Shown here piece by piece: positions 52,943-62,768 of a DNA stretch of 64,000 nt (positions within the stretch are counted from its first letter, which is position 1; each line of letters begins with the position of its first letter). Source of the stretch: Desulfobacterales bacterium (GTDB taxonomy: Bacteria; Desulfobacterota; Desulfobacteria; Desulfobacterales; SURF-7); the NCBI GenBank assembly GCA_028277765.1, contig JANQFQ010000115.1, positions 1 to 64,000 of the forward strand. Reading direction: 5' to 3'. A program made the translations under genes and the position numbers. The notes beneath the pieces are model-generated. The model had not been told where the DNA came from, made no database searches, and saw nothing but the letters and a program-made list of their open reading frames with translations.

Positions 52943-55900
52943 ATGAAAAGAAGTATCTTTGCGGTTTTTACGATAGTTCTGATTTGTACAGTATGGCTGT
53001 TATCATTCAGCACAATTCATGCAGCTCCGATAAAAGATAACGACGTCCCTCGGAATCTTTCCAACTGGAAATCATGGGTACTTTATGATCAGGAAGACAA
53101 ACTATGCCCGACAAACTGCAATAACCAGAATGTTTATCGTTGCACATGGCCGTCACGGTTAAAGCTGCATATCAATTCATCTGGCGGAAGTTTTGAGCAG
53201 GAATGGACCATTTTTGCTGACACATGGGTGCCGCTTCCTGGCGGGACCGATATATGGCCTGAAAATGTAAAAGATACAAATAAGTTTGTTCCCGTAATCA
53301 ACCGGGACAAAGTGCCGTCCCTTTATCTTAAAAAAGGGAAACACCTGATCAAAGGGGGGTTTACATGGAAAGAGATGCCGGAAATGATCAGGGTCCCTTC
53401 TGAAACCGGTATTGTCAATCTGAGAATCAACAAGAAGAGAATCGATTACCCGGTAATTGATAAGCAAGGTAAGCTCTGGCTGCAAAAAAGAGTATCATCT
53501 GAGAAACAGGAAAATACCGAATCTATTTCGATTTTCAGGCTTCTGCAGGATACCATCCCAATGGAAGTGACCAATCATTTTCAGATCAATATTTCCGGAC
53601 AGGCCCGTGAGATAAGGTTTGAAAATGTCCTTTTAAACGACTGTATACCGATGCGGATGAAGAGCCTGCTGCCTGCAAGAATCAGTGATAACGGCGAACT
53701 GATGATACAGGCGCGTCCAGGACAATGGGAGATTGATATCACCACACGATTTGTCAATCCGGTTAATCAGCTCGGGCCGGTTACATGCGTCCATGGTGAG
53801 GAAATCTGGTCTTTTTCTCCGAAAAATCATTTGAGAATGGTAGAGGTTGAAGGTGTGCCATCGGTGGAACCGGGCAGGACAAATATGCCGTCTGCATGGA
53901 AACAGTATTCAGCTTATATTATTAAGCCGGAAGCATCGATTAACTTTAAGATATTGAGAAGAGGCGATCCTGATCCAGCCCCTGACAGGCTAACCCTGAA
54001 GAAAACCTTGTGGCTCGATTTTAACGGAGACGGGTTTACCATTCAGGATGATCTTACCGGGAAAATAAGCCGTTCCTGGCGGTTTTCAATGAATCCGCCC
54101 GGAAAGCTCGGCCGTGTGTTGATTGACGGCAAGGGCCAGCTTATCACTGCTGACAAAAAAACAGGCAAGCCTGGTATTGAGCTTAGAAAAGGGCAGCTTA
54201 AAATGAAAGCTGATTCAAGACATACGGATTCAACCCGCTTAATACCTGCGATCGGTTGGGATCACAATGTTAATGCCATGTCAGGGATACTGAACCTGCC
54301 GCCAGGCTGGCGGCTGTTTGCCGCAAATGGGGTTGATAAAATGCCGGATACCTGGATTTTACAATGGACTCTGCTCGATTTCTTACTGGTACTCATTATC
54401 AGCGCGGCTGTATTTAAACTCAGGGGATGGAAATGGGGCCTTCTTACGCTTATCACCATGATACTGGTGTATCATGAATACGGCGCGCCAAGAACCATAT
54501 GGCTCCATATTCTCGCGGTTATCGCCCTGATTCCAGTTCTTCCCACGGGTAAGTTCAAGCGGCTGGTATATGTCTGGGGAGGGACATCAGTTGTCGTTCT
54601 TATTATTATATCTATACCGTTTATGGTGACCCAGGTAAGGTGCGGTCTTTTTCCCCAGCTTGAACGGCCAGGACGATATATCCAACAGGATTGGGATCTA
54701 GGCGGGGCAAAAGAAGCTGCTGTTCAGGACGAAACAATTGAAATGGATGTAGTGGAATATGAAACGGCCCCTCCTGAGCCCGCACAAAGTATTCTTGGGA
54801 AACAGCGGATTAGTGCTCCAAAGCGTAAAGTAAAGGCCAGGCTTGATTCATTTGCGTCGTCTTCATATGACTACGCCTATGAGCAGCAAAGATCATATTA
54901 TACCCAGGATCCAAACGCCTTGATCCAGACAGGGCCGGGTCTGCCATCCTGGAAATGGAAAAGTATCCCTATGACCTGGAACGGTCCGGTGAATAAAGAA
55001 CAGAAGATACGGCTCTGGCTCATTCCTCCCTCAGTAAACATGGTGCTTGCGTTTGTCCGTGTGATTATGCTCGCTTTTATGATTATCGGTATTATTGATC
55101 TGCGTTTTATATGGAATAAAGTCAAAACTAATTTGAACGGCACTGCTGCTGTGGCGTCAATTTTTATTCTGTTTACTGTTATGCCGCATGCTGAAGCAGT
55201 TTCCGCGGATTTTCCGCCGCAGGATCTTCTCAAGGAATATCAAACCAGACTTCTTGAAAAGGCAGACTGTTTTCCGCTTTGCGCAGACTGTTTACAGATG
55301 GATATAAAAATTAAGCCTGAAAGCCTTAGAATGCTTCTTGAGATTCATGCTGCTGCAAAAACAGCTGTTCCGCTTCCGGGAAACTTAACGTCATGGGTTC
55401 CTGACCAGGTGCTGATCAATAATAAGCCTGTACAGGAATTGTCAAGGGACAAAGACGGTATCTTGTGGGCTCTTGTTCCCGAAGGTATCCATAGAATCGT
55501 GATGATCGGCAAAACAGGTCCAGGCAATTCCATACAAATTCCATTACCCCTGAAACCCCATTCCGCGTCTTATACAAGCAAAGGATGGGATGTGCAGGGT
55601 ATCCATAAGGACGGGAAAGTTGAGTCCGGTATTCAACTGACCCGCCTGAAAAAAGAGAAAATTGATACGTCACTATCAACGAGTGTGTCCCTGCCGCCCT
55701 TTCTGCATGTTGAACGTTTCATCAGACTGGGGCTTAACTGGGAAATGACAACTACGGTTAAACGGGTAACACCAGTCGGCACACCAGTTGTTGTTTCTGT
55801 CCCCCTTGTTGAAGGTGAGTCAGTTACAAGCGCCGGTATCCGGGTTGAAAACGGAAAGGCCCTGGTTAACATGGGGCCAAAAGCAACCCGGATAAGATGG

Positions 55901-57094
55901 AATTCCGCGTTAAAAACAGCTGATGCAATCTCTCTGAAAGCACCTGAATCAGTACCGTGGACAGAAACATGGGTGCTTGATGCCAGTCCGATCTGGCACT
56001 GCGAGCCGTCCGGCATTCCGGTTGTTCATCATCAGGACACACAAGGACACTGGCAGCCAACATGGAAGCCCTGGCCTGGAGAAACCATCTCCATCAATGT
56101 GACACGACCCCAGGCCATTCCCGGGCGGATGGTGACCATAAACAATGCACGACTGATTATGACACCTGGTATCCGGTCAAACAAAAACCAGCTTACGTTA
56201 CGGATAAGAACCAGCAAAGGGAATCAGCATCAGGTCACACTACCAGAAGGGGCCGATCTTCAGCTGGTAAAAATCAACAACAAAAGCCAGCCCATACGGC
56301 AGGAAGGAAGACAGGTTGTGATCCCGCTTCAGCCAGGAAGTCAGACAGTGTTTCTTGAATGGAACAGTCTTACATCATCTTCAATATTTATTAAGGGGCC
56401 TGCCGTTCAAATCGGTCAACAGGCGGTCAACGCCCACGTCACATTTAATATGCCGTACGACAGGTGGATTGTCTGGGCATTTGGGCCGACACTCGGACCA
56501 GATGTTTTATACTGGAGTTATATTTTTGTTATTATCCTTATTGCCCTGGGGCTTGGCAAAATACCGCTTACACCGCTGAAAACACATCACTGGCTGATAT
56601 TAAGTTTGGGCCTTACCCAGGTCCCCGTAGATATGGCCCTGATAGTAGCAGGATGGTTTTTGGTGCTTGGACTTAGGAAAAAGTATCAGCCGATTGAAAA
56701 TTGGCTTCATTATAATCTGATGCAGGCTGCTATCGTATTCTGGACTCTGGCTGCGTTTGTCTGCCTGTATACGGCGGTTTCGGAAGGATTGCTCGGAATA
56801 CCGGATATGCAGATTGCAGGAAACAGTTCTTACGCAACACAGTTGAACTGGACTCAGGACAGTATCAGCGGGATGATGCCGCGACCGGCAGTCATTTCAT
56901 TTCCTAAAGGCGCCTATAATATTATGATCCTCATATGGTCTTTATGGCTCGTGTTATACCTGATTAAATGGCTTAAATGGGGATGGGGGTGTTTTATCGA
57001 GAATGGGATTTGGAAAAAACGGGAACGGAAAAAGGAAACGCCTCTGCCGATAAATATGGCTGGCAAACAACCAGATGGGGAAAGGAAAGAGTAA
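52943..57094 (+). CDS. Very large envelope protein of the DUF2339 operon
   Basis: This 1383-residue protein has a signal peptide (about 1-28) and a large periplasmic domain (to about 475). A membrane bundle follows (about 480-560), then a soluble segment (about 565-690) and a further membrane pair (about 705-760). Another periplasmic domain runs to about 1190, and four to five C-terminal helices end in a Lys-rich tail. Many immunoglobulin-like beta stretches occur, such as GQAREIRFENVLLND. No named domain is recognised. It begins 13 bases after its neighbour with a GGAGG site, so it belongs to the same transcript. A structural or transport role in the envelope is inferred only from topology. 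Confidence 0.75.
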   Translation: MKRSIFAVFTIVLICTVWLLSFSTIHAAPIKDNDVPRNLSNWKSWVLYDQEDKLCPTNCNNQNVYRCTWPSRLKLHINSSGGSFEQEWTIFADTWVPLPGGTDIWPENVKDTNKFVPVINRDKVPSLYLKKGKHLIKGGFTWKEMPEMIRVPSETGIVNLRINKKRIDYPVIDKQGKLWLQKRVSSEKQENTESISIFRLLQDTIPMEVTNHFQINISGQAREIRFENVLLNDCIPMRMKSLLPARISDNGELMIQARPGQWEIDITTRFVNPVNQLGPVTCVHGEEIWSFSPKNHLRMVEVEGVPSVEPGRTNMPSAWKQYSAYIIKPEASINFKILRRGDPDPAPDRLTLKKTLWLDFNGDGFTIQDDLTGKISRSWRFSMNPPGKLGRVLIDGKGQLITADKKTGKPGIELRKGQLKMKADSRHTDSTRLIPAIGWDHNVNAMSGILNLPPGWRLFAANGVDKMPDTWILQWTLLDFLLVLIISAAVFKLRGWKWGLLTLITMILVYHEYGAPRTIWLHILAVIALIPVLPTGKFKRLVYVWGGTSVVVLIIISIPFMVTQVRCGLFPQLERPGRYIQQDWDLGGAKEAAVQDETIEMDVVEYETAPPEPAQSILGKQRISAPKRKVKARLDSFASSSYDYAYEQQRSYYTQDPNALIQTGPGLPSWKWKSIPMTWNGPVNKEQKIRLWLIPPSVNMVLAFVRVIMLAFMIIGIIDLRFIWNKVKTNLNGTAAVASIFILFTVMPHAEAVSADFPPQDLLKEYQTRLLEKADCFPLCADCLQMDIKIKPESLRMLLEIHAAAKTAVPLPGNLTSWVPDQVLINNKPVQELSRDKDGILWALVPEGIHRIVMIGKTGPGNSIQIPLPLKPHSASYTSKGWDVQGIHKDGKVESGIQLTRLKKEKIDTSLSTSVSLPPFLHVERFIRLGLNWEMTTTVKRVTPVGTPVVVSVPLVEGESVTSAGIRVENGKALVNMGPKATRIRWNSALKTADAISLKAPESVPWTETWVLDASPIWHCEPSGIPVVHHQDTQGHWQPTWKPWPGETISINVTRPQAIPGRMVTINNARLIMTPGIRSNKNQLTLRIRTSKGNQHQVTLPEGADLQLVKINNKSQPIRQEGRQVVIPLQPGSQTVFLEWNSLTSSSIFIKGPAVQIGQQAVNAHVTFNMPYDRWIVWAFGPTLGPDVLYWSYIFVIILIALGLGKIPLTPLKTHHWLILSLGLTQVPVDMALIVAGWFLVLGLRKKYQPIENWLHYNLMQAAIVFWTLAAFVCLYTAVSEGLLGIPDMQIAGNSSYATQLNWTQDSISGMMPRPAVISFPKGAYNIMILIWSLWLVLYLIKWLKWGWGCFIENGIWKKRERKKETPLPINMAGKQPDGERKE

Positions 57095-57124
57095 TTGATT
57101 ATTGAAGAATTTAGGAATGATAAA

Positions 57125-57178
57125 GGCGGGGTTTCCCCGCCCGGCATACTCAGTCCTCAATACTCAGTCCTATGTTTA
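57125..57178. repeat. Short hairpin and CTCAGTCCT repeat
   Basis: GGCGGGG-TTT-CCCCGCC (57125-57141) forms a 7-bp hairpin without a T tract. Two ACTCAGTCCT copies follow (57148-57170), matching sequences near 9045 and 16150. Confidence 0.5.
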
Positions 57179-57249
57179 TAAGGATTAAGGAGCTAAAGGC
57201 GCAAATTGTTATATTGACGAACATTAACATATATACACAGGAGGATATG

Positions 57250-57614
57250 ATGAAGATTAAAACAATTGCATTGTCAATGATGATAAATTCTGGGAAAGGG
57301 CAGGGTATATTTCTGAAGCAATGGATTTTTTAAACAAACATTCTGTCAGGTACAAGCAGATCGATGATGTCTCTTTTACATATGGAGATGTTATTTACCA
57401 CATAGATAATGTTGAACAATATCGTGAACAGATTGTTAATGCCATTTACCAGAAAGCAAAAAAGGCTGCTGATATAGTGGCGAAACAGGAGAAAAAGAAA
57501 CCGGTGATCAGGGAAGTCAGGTACAATCAGGAAATCAAGCAGGATATCCTTAACCTGACCAAAGCGTCGTTAAGCTTGTCGGCGGTGATAGAGTTTGAGT
57601 TTGCGGATAAATAG
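57250..57614 (+). pseudogene. Frameshifted conserved hypothetical protein
   Basis: A strong AGGAGG (57239-57244) precedes ATG 57250, which opens MKIKTIALSMMIN. The conserved-looking continuation, VNDDKFWERAGYISEAMDFL, then DDVSFTYGDVIYHIDNVEQY, is in another frame. Translation from ATG 57321 gives the last 97 residues only. The intact protein would be about 120 residues with a C-terminal helical region. A single indel near 57275-57295 explains it; a sequencing error or a recent mutation are both possible. The family is not recognised. Confidence 0.5.
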
Positions 57615-57668
57615 ATGATCTGTATGAAGAAATAGGTATTTGTATATATAACTGAAGGAGATATTAAA

Positions 57669-58385
57669 ATGAAATTGCAGGGTGATATATTTCCTGTTAA
57701 TGAACTTACGAAAAATGATGAACGAGTTATGTTCAGTTTAATGGAGGAATATTATAGCAAGATAAATTGGGAAAACTTTAAAAAAGATTTACACGAAAAA
57801 AAATGGGTCGTGCTTCTTAAAAATCAAAAGGAGGAGATTAAAGGTTTTTCCACTTTAATGCTTTTTGATATCAATAATGATGGTCATTCAATAAAGGTTG
57901 TCTTTTCTGGTGACACAATAATTCACAGTGATTATTGGGGAACACTTGAATTGCCTATGGTTTGGGGAAAGTTTGTTCTTATTGACCTTCCAGAAAAATT
58001 TCCTGGAAATAGGTTCTATTGGATCTTGATAAGCAAAGGGTATAAAACATACCGTTTGTTACCAACCCATTTTAAAACCTTTTATCCCAGCTATAAAAGA
58101 AAAATACCGAAATTCGAAAAAAGAGTCATGAATAAAGTCTTGGGGAAAAAATATCCTGATCGGTATGATTCTAAAACCGGTATCATATTCTCAAATGGTC
58201 AGTCAGACTATCTGAAAAACGGTGTGGCAGATATTTCTTCAGAACATTTAAATAATCCCCATATCGCTTATTTCGCTATGATGAATTCCGGGTATTCAAA
58301 AGGGGATGAGCTGGCATGTATAGCTGAAGCAAATATTGATAACCTGAAACCCTACACGCAACGTCTTCTAACAAAAGGTTTATAG
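57669..58385 (+). CDS. GNAT-like protein of the GH3/radical SAM cluster
   Basis: This 238-residue soluble protein is hard to place. The layout, with WVVLLKNQKEEIKGFSTLML then VVFSGDTIIHSDYWGTLELP, looks like a divergent N-acetyltransferase fold, but no clear acetyl-CoA P-loop is seen. A Tyr/Lys-rich middle (YKTYRLLPTHFKTFYPSYKR) is distinctive. It lies four bases upstream of the GH3 gene and begins the cluster with a GGAG ribosome site. It may transfer an acyl group made by GH3, which is inference. Confidence 0.6.
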   Translation: MKLQGDIFPVNELTKNDERVMFSLMEEYYSKINWENFKKDLHEKKWVVLLKNQKEEIKGFSTLMLFDINNDGHSIKVVFSGDTIIHSDYWGTLELPMVWGKFVLIDLPEKFPGNRFYWILISKGYKTYRLLPTHFKTFYPSYKRKIPKFEKRVMNKVLGKKYPDRYDSKTGIIFSNGQSDYLKNGVADISSEHLNNPHIAYFAMMNSGYSKGDELACIAEANIDNLKPYTQRLLTKGL

Positions 58386-58389
58386 CTGT

Positions 58390-60102
58390 ATGCAGAAGAT
58401 ATTGAACTATATTGCGAATACCCTCTGGGTATCATCATGTGCGTTAGAGCACAGATGTTTAAAAAAATCGTTGAAGGAAATAAAAGCTATCCAGAGAAAA
58501 ATTCTTTTGTCAATACTGAAAAAAAACGCTGATACCGCTATTGGTAAAAAGTATGGTTTTAGTAAAATTAAATCTGTAAAGGGGTTTCAGGAAAACGTTC
58601 CATTATCAGACTATGAAGATTATGCTCCATATATTGACAGGATTGCTGCAGGAGAGAAAAAGGTGTTAACCCATGAACCGGTATTGAAACTCGAGCCCTC
58701 AAGTGGTACTACATCTTCATCTAAATATATACCATATACAAAAAGTTTGAAAAAGGAATTCCAGCGCGCTGTTAAAACATGGATTTATGATCTTTACAGC
58801 TCACACTTAAACCTTCTTGCGGGAAAGGCGTATTGGTCAGTAACGCCAGTTGTCAAACAAGGTGTTCGTACCAGAGGTGGAATTGAAATAGGGTTCGAAG
58901 AAGATTGCGAATATTTAGGATTAATGGATAGGTTCTTATTGAAGCAGGTTTTTGCCGTACCAAGTGGAATTAAACAAATAGAAAATATCGACGCATTCAA
59001 GTATGTGACTCTGCTGTTTTTATTAAAAGCGAAAACACTTTCACTCATATCTGTATGGAACCCGACATTTTTAACACTTCTTTTAGAACCGTTTGAACAA
59101 TGGAAGAATATACTTGTCAAAGATCTGAAAGAAGGAACGATAACGCTGCCGAAGGGTAAAATGGATGAAGGTTTAAACAGGTCTCTTAAAAAGGAACTTG
59201 GGCGGAACCGGAAAAGATCTGATGAACTCTTTTCAATTATCAATCAAAACAGTCATGATAAAAAGCGGTTTGTAAAGATTTGGCCGAAATTAAAACTGAT
59301 TAGCTGCTGGGATTCTGCAAATGCTGAGATTTACGTGCCACAGTTAAAGCAACTTTTCCCTGGGGTAGAAATACAGGGAAAAGGGCTTATAGCAACTGAA
59401 GGTATTATTTCATTTCCCCTGTTTGAAACGACTTCTTATGTTCCGGCTGTGAGATCTCATTTTCTTGAATTCATTGAATATGACACTTGTTCAACAAAAG
59501 GAGATAACAACAAGGCTTTAAGACTGATCAATGAGTTGGAAACCGGTAAAACCTATTCGGTTGTTATTACTACTGGCGGCGGTTTTTATAGATATAAGCT
59601 TCACGATTTAATTCGTGTCGCAGGTAATGCCAACGGATATCCTTCTATTCAGTTTGTCGGCAAGGAGGATAATGTTTCTGATTATTTCGGTGAAAAACTG
59701 AATGAAATATTTGTTCACGATGTTATCACAAAACTATTTAAACAATATAAATTAAAAACAGATTTTTATATGGCTGCTCCTGAAATTGATGTGAATTCAG
59801 AGTCTTTTTATACACTATTTATAAAGCCTATTAGCAATGTTTCTGATACTTATGAGCAGAAATTAATAACTTTTAGCAAAGATATGGAAGAAGAACTCAA
59901 AAAAAATTATTATTATAAATATTGCAGAGAACTTGGTCAGCTTGGGCATTCTCGTATTTTTATTATTGAAGATAAAAACCCATCAGAGGCATACTTACAG
60001 TTTTGTAAACAAGAAGGTCAACGGGTTGGAGATATTAAACCGATTATACTTCACACAAAGTCTGGCTGGTCCGGAAGATTTAAGGGGGAGTATCTACAAT
60101 GA
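58390..60102 (+). CDS. GH3-family acyl-adenylating enzyme
   Basis: This 570-residue protein is of the GH3 auxin-responsive promoter family, best known in plants as acyl-acid amido synthetases, with many bacterial homologues of unknown substrate. The ATP-binding P-loop is LEPSSGTTSSSKYIPYT (about residues 100-116). The block ATEGIISFPLFE and the RYKLHDLIRVAG motif are typical of the adenylating fold. It would activate a carboxylate with ATP and couple it to an amine or thiol. The stop overlaps the next start as ATGA, placing it directly in line with two cobalamin radical SAM genes. Confidence 0.85.
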   Translation: MQKILNYIANTLWVSSCALEHRCLKKSLKEIKAIQRKILLSILKKNADTAIGKKYGFSKIKSVKGFQENVPLSDYEDYAPYIDRIAAGEKKVLTHEPVLKLEPSSGTTSSSKYIPYTKSLKKEFQRAVKTWIYDLYSSHLNLLAGKAYWSVTPVVKQGVRTRGGIEIGFEEDCEYLGLMDRFLLKQVFAVPSGIKQIENIDAFKYVTLLFLLKAKTLSLISVWNPTFLTLLLEPFEQWKNILVKDLKEGTITLPKGKMDEGLNRSLKKELGRNRKRSDELFSIINQNSHDKKRFVKIWPKLKLISCWDSANAEIYVPQLKQLFPGVEIQGKGLIATEGIISFPLFETTSYVPAVRSHFLEFIEYDTCSTKGDNNKALRLINELETGKTYSVVITTGGGFYRYKLHDLIRVAGNANGYPSIQFVGKEDNVSDYFGEKLNEIFVHDVITKLFKQYKLKTDFYMAAPEIDVNSESFYTLFIKPISNVSDTYEQKLITFSKDMEEELKKNYYYKYCRELGQLGHSRIFIIEDKNPSEAYLQFCKQEGQRVGDIKPIILHTKSGWSGRFKGEYLQ

Positions 60103-61433
60103 AAATATTGCTGGTTTTACCTGATGCAAACATACATAAATTATCAGTTGGGCCGTTAAATATTTCTTTTCGAGAAGCGCCCCTGACGGCGACAACACTT
60201 GCGGCTTTAGTGCCGGAAGATCTTGATGCTGAAGTAAGCATTATCGATGAAAGTGTAAGTAATATTCCATTTGATACATATTTCGATATTGTAGGCATTA
60301 GTGTTCTAACAGGAACAGCTGTTCGCGCATATGAAATCGCCGACCGATTCAGAGAAAAAGACGTTACAGTGGTTCTCGGTGGTGTTCATGTTACATTAAT
60401 ACCGGATGAAGCTAAAAAACATGCTGATGCCATTGTCATAGGTTTTGCTGAGCAATCGTGGCCACAACTGCTTCATGATTTTGCCATGAATATTATGCAG
60501 CCTGTTTATAAGCAAAAAAACGTTTTTATTGAAAAGCTTCCAATCCCACGGAGAGACCTTCAAAAAAGAATGGGCTATATGGCCCCAAACACCGTGTTTG
60601 CGACCAGGGGATGTAAAGCGGCTTGTGATTTCTGTAGTGTTCCTGCGGCAAAATTTGGATGGCATAAAAGGCCAATTCCAGATGTGATCGATGAGATCAG
60701 GCAAATCAAATCAAAACGGATTGTGTTTAATGATGTCCATCTTGTTGAGGATGTAGAATATGCAAAAGAGCTGTTCAAAGCTATGATTCCATTGAAAAAA
60801 AAATGGGGAGGGCTGGCAACTACACGTATTGGTAATGATGAAGAAATGCTTGACCTCATGCGTCAAAGCGGATGTGTTTATCTTCTTCTTGGATTTGAAT
60901 CAATTAATACGATGTCATTGAATGATATAAACAAACGTTTTAATAATGTTAATGATTATCGAAACGTCGTTGAAAAGCTTCATGACCGAAATATTATTAT
61001 TCAGGGATGTTTTATCTTTGGAATGGATCAGGATGATAAATATATATTTGATTGCACAGTACAAACCATAAATGATATTAAAATTGATATTCCCCGATTT
61101 GCGATTTATACACCCTATCCGAATACAACAGCATTTAAGCGATTAAAAAAAGAGGGTAGGATATTGCATGAGTATTGGCCGCATTATGATACTCAGCACG
61201 TTGTTTTTCAGCCGGCTAAAATGAGTCCTGTTGAACTGGATAATGGCTTCAGGCTGGCTTACAGAGAGACATTTAAAATTGGATCAGTATTAAATCGAGC
61301 ACTAACTTCTGCATATTTCCCGATAACTTTTTTTGGGAATCTTGCTTATCAGATATATATATGGCGGTTGCAGCATGATCCATTAAGAATTTATCAACAA
61401 ACTTATTATAAAGACGCTTTATGCCACACGTAA
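60099..61433 (+). CDS. Cobalamin-binding radical SAM enzyme 1
   Basis: This 444-residue protein has a B12-binding domain (about 1-130; DVTVVLGGVHVTLIPDEAKK) and a radical SAM core with C172-x3-C176-x2-C179 (CKAACDFC). The helices after it are typical of the Fe-S/AdoMet barrel (GCVYLLLGFESINTMSLNDI). Such enzymes in biosynthetic clusters usually act as C-methyltransferases or oxidative cyclases. It overlaps the GH3 gene by four bases and the next radical SAM gene by 13 bases, so it is strongly coupled to both. Confidence 0.85.
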   Translation: MKILLVLPDANIHKLSVGPLNISFREAPLTATTLAALVPEDLDAEVSIIDESVSNIPFDTYFDIVGISVLTGTAVRAYEIADRFREKDVTVVLGGVHVTLIPDEAKKHADAIVIGFAEQSWPQLLHDFAMNIMQPVYKQKNVFIEKLPIPRRDLQKRMGYMAPNTVFATRGCKAACDFCSVPAAKFGWHKRPIPDVIDEIRQIKSKRIVFNDVHLVEDVEYAKELFKAMIPLKKKWGGLATTRIGNDEEMLDLMRQSGCVYLLLGFESINTMSLNDINKRFNNVNDYRNVVEKLHDRNIIIQGCFIFGMDQDDKYIFDCTVQTINDIKIDIPRFAIYTPYPNTTAFKRLKKEGRILHEYWPHYDTQHVVFQPAKMSPVELDNGFRLAYRETFKIGSVLNRALTSAYFPITFFGNLAYQIYIWRLQHDPLRIYQQTYYKDALCHT

Positions 61434-62752
61434 CTTTTATATATCCAGCTGTTGGGCGATCTGACAAGGATAAATATATCCGCTCATGGCAAATGCAGCC
61501 ATTGGTTATCGCAGTGCTGTCTGCTTTAACCCCAAAATCATGGGATAAATCTTTTTTTGATGACCGATTAGAACCGATTGATTTTGAAGCTCCAACAGAC
61601 TTAGTAGCGATAACCATAGAAACATTTACCGCAAAACGGGGTTATCAGATAGCCTCTGAATATAGAAAAAAAAGGATACCGGTTGTTATGGGAGGTTATC
61701 ACGCAACATTTAATCCTGATGAAGTACTGCTTCATGCGGATGCTGTTTGTGTCGGTGAAGCTGAAGGTATATGGACAGATATCCTGGAAGACACGAAAAA
61801 CGGAAATCTATCTGGAAAATATGTTTGCCCGGTCAATAATAAAACATTTATTTCTCAATATGATCGTTCAGTTTTTAAGGGTAAAAAATATTTTGATTTA
61901 GAGCTATTGGAAACCAGCAGGGGATGTCGATTCAAATGCACTTTTTGTTCAATTACAGCCTTTCATAATGGTAAATGTAAATACAGGCCTGTGCAGGATG
62001 TTGTTAAGGAAATCAGAGGACTTAATGGAAAGGCAATATTTATTGTAGATGATAATATTGTTAGTGATTTTGACAGGGCACAGGAGCTGTTCATGGCTAT
62101 GAAGCATTTGAATAAGAAATGGGTGGGGCAGGCAAGTATAAATATTGCGAGTAACAATAGAGTAATGGATCTTATGGCTGATAGCGGTTGTATTGGTCTT
62201 TTAATCGGCTTTGAGTCCCTGAGTTCAAATAATCTGTCGAGTGTTCAAAAATTAATGAATAAGCGGATTGACTATGAAAAAGCTTTAACTGAGTTCACCA
62301 GGCGTGGCATTGTTATCTATGGTACTTTTCTTGTTGGTCTACCGTCTGATTCAGAAGCATCCTTAAAAAAAATGATTAATTTTGCGATTAACAATAAATT
62401 ATTTATTGCTGCATTCAACCACGTTGTCCCGTTTCCAGGCACACCATTGTACAAAGAACTGCAAAAAAAAGATAAGCTGTTATATGACAAATGGTGGCTC
62501 AGTGATTTATATCGTTTTGGTGAAGTCCCTTTTATGCCTGAATGCGCTTCTCCTAAAGAAGTACAAACGCTTTGTCATACAGCACGCAAAAAGTTTTACA
62601 GCCTTTCATCTATTTTTAAGCGGGCTGTTAACCATAACGCTAATTCCAGAACCTTTAAAAAAGCTGGTTTATATTTAGCCTTAAATTATCTTTTACGCAA
62701 AGAAATTAAACAAAAAAAAGGTCTGCCCCTGGGCGAAAGCTTTAACAATTAA
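61421..62752 (+). CDS. Cobalamin-binding radical SAM enzyme 2
   Basis: This 443-residue homologue of the preceding gene has a B12-binding domain (RIPVVMGGYHATFNPDEVLL, DAVCVGEAEG) and C169-x3-C173-x2-C176 (CRFKCTFC). IGLLIGFESLSSNNLSSVQK aligns with the same region of enzyme 1, and FLVGLPSDSEASL is the glycine-rich motif. The two probably arose by tandem duplication and may carry out successive steps on one substrate. It overlaps the upstream gene by 13 bases. The C-terminus is Lys-rich. Confidence 0.85.
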   Translation: MPHVTFIYPAVGRSDKDKYIRSWQMQPLVIAVLSALTPKSWDKSFFDDRLEPIDFEAPTDLVAITIETFTAKRGYQIASEYRKKRIPVVMGGYHATFNPDEVLLHADAVCVGEAEGIWTDILEDTKNGNLSGKYVCPVNNKTFISQYDRSVFKGKKYFDLELLETSRGCRFKCTFCSITAFHNGKCKYRPVQDVVKEIRGLNGKAIFIVDDNIVSDFDRAQELFMAMKHLNKKWVGQASINIASNNRVMDLMADSGCIGLLIGFESLSSNNLSSVQKLMNKRIDYEKALTEFTRRGIVIYGTFLVGLPSDSEASLKKMINFAINNKLFIAAFNHVVPFPGTPLYKELQKKDKLLYDKWWLSDLYRFGEVPFMPECASPKEVQTLCHTARKKFYSLSSIFKRAVNHNANSRTFKKAGLYLALNYLLRKEIKQKKGLPLGESFNN

Positions 62753-62768
62753 TAAAAGGCCGTACGTT

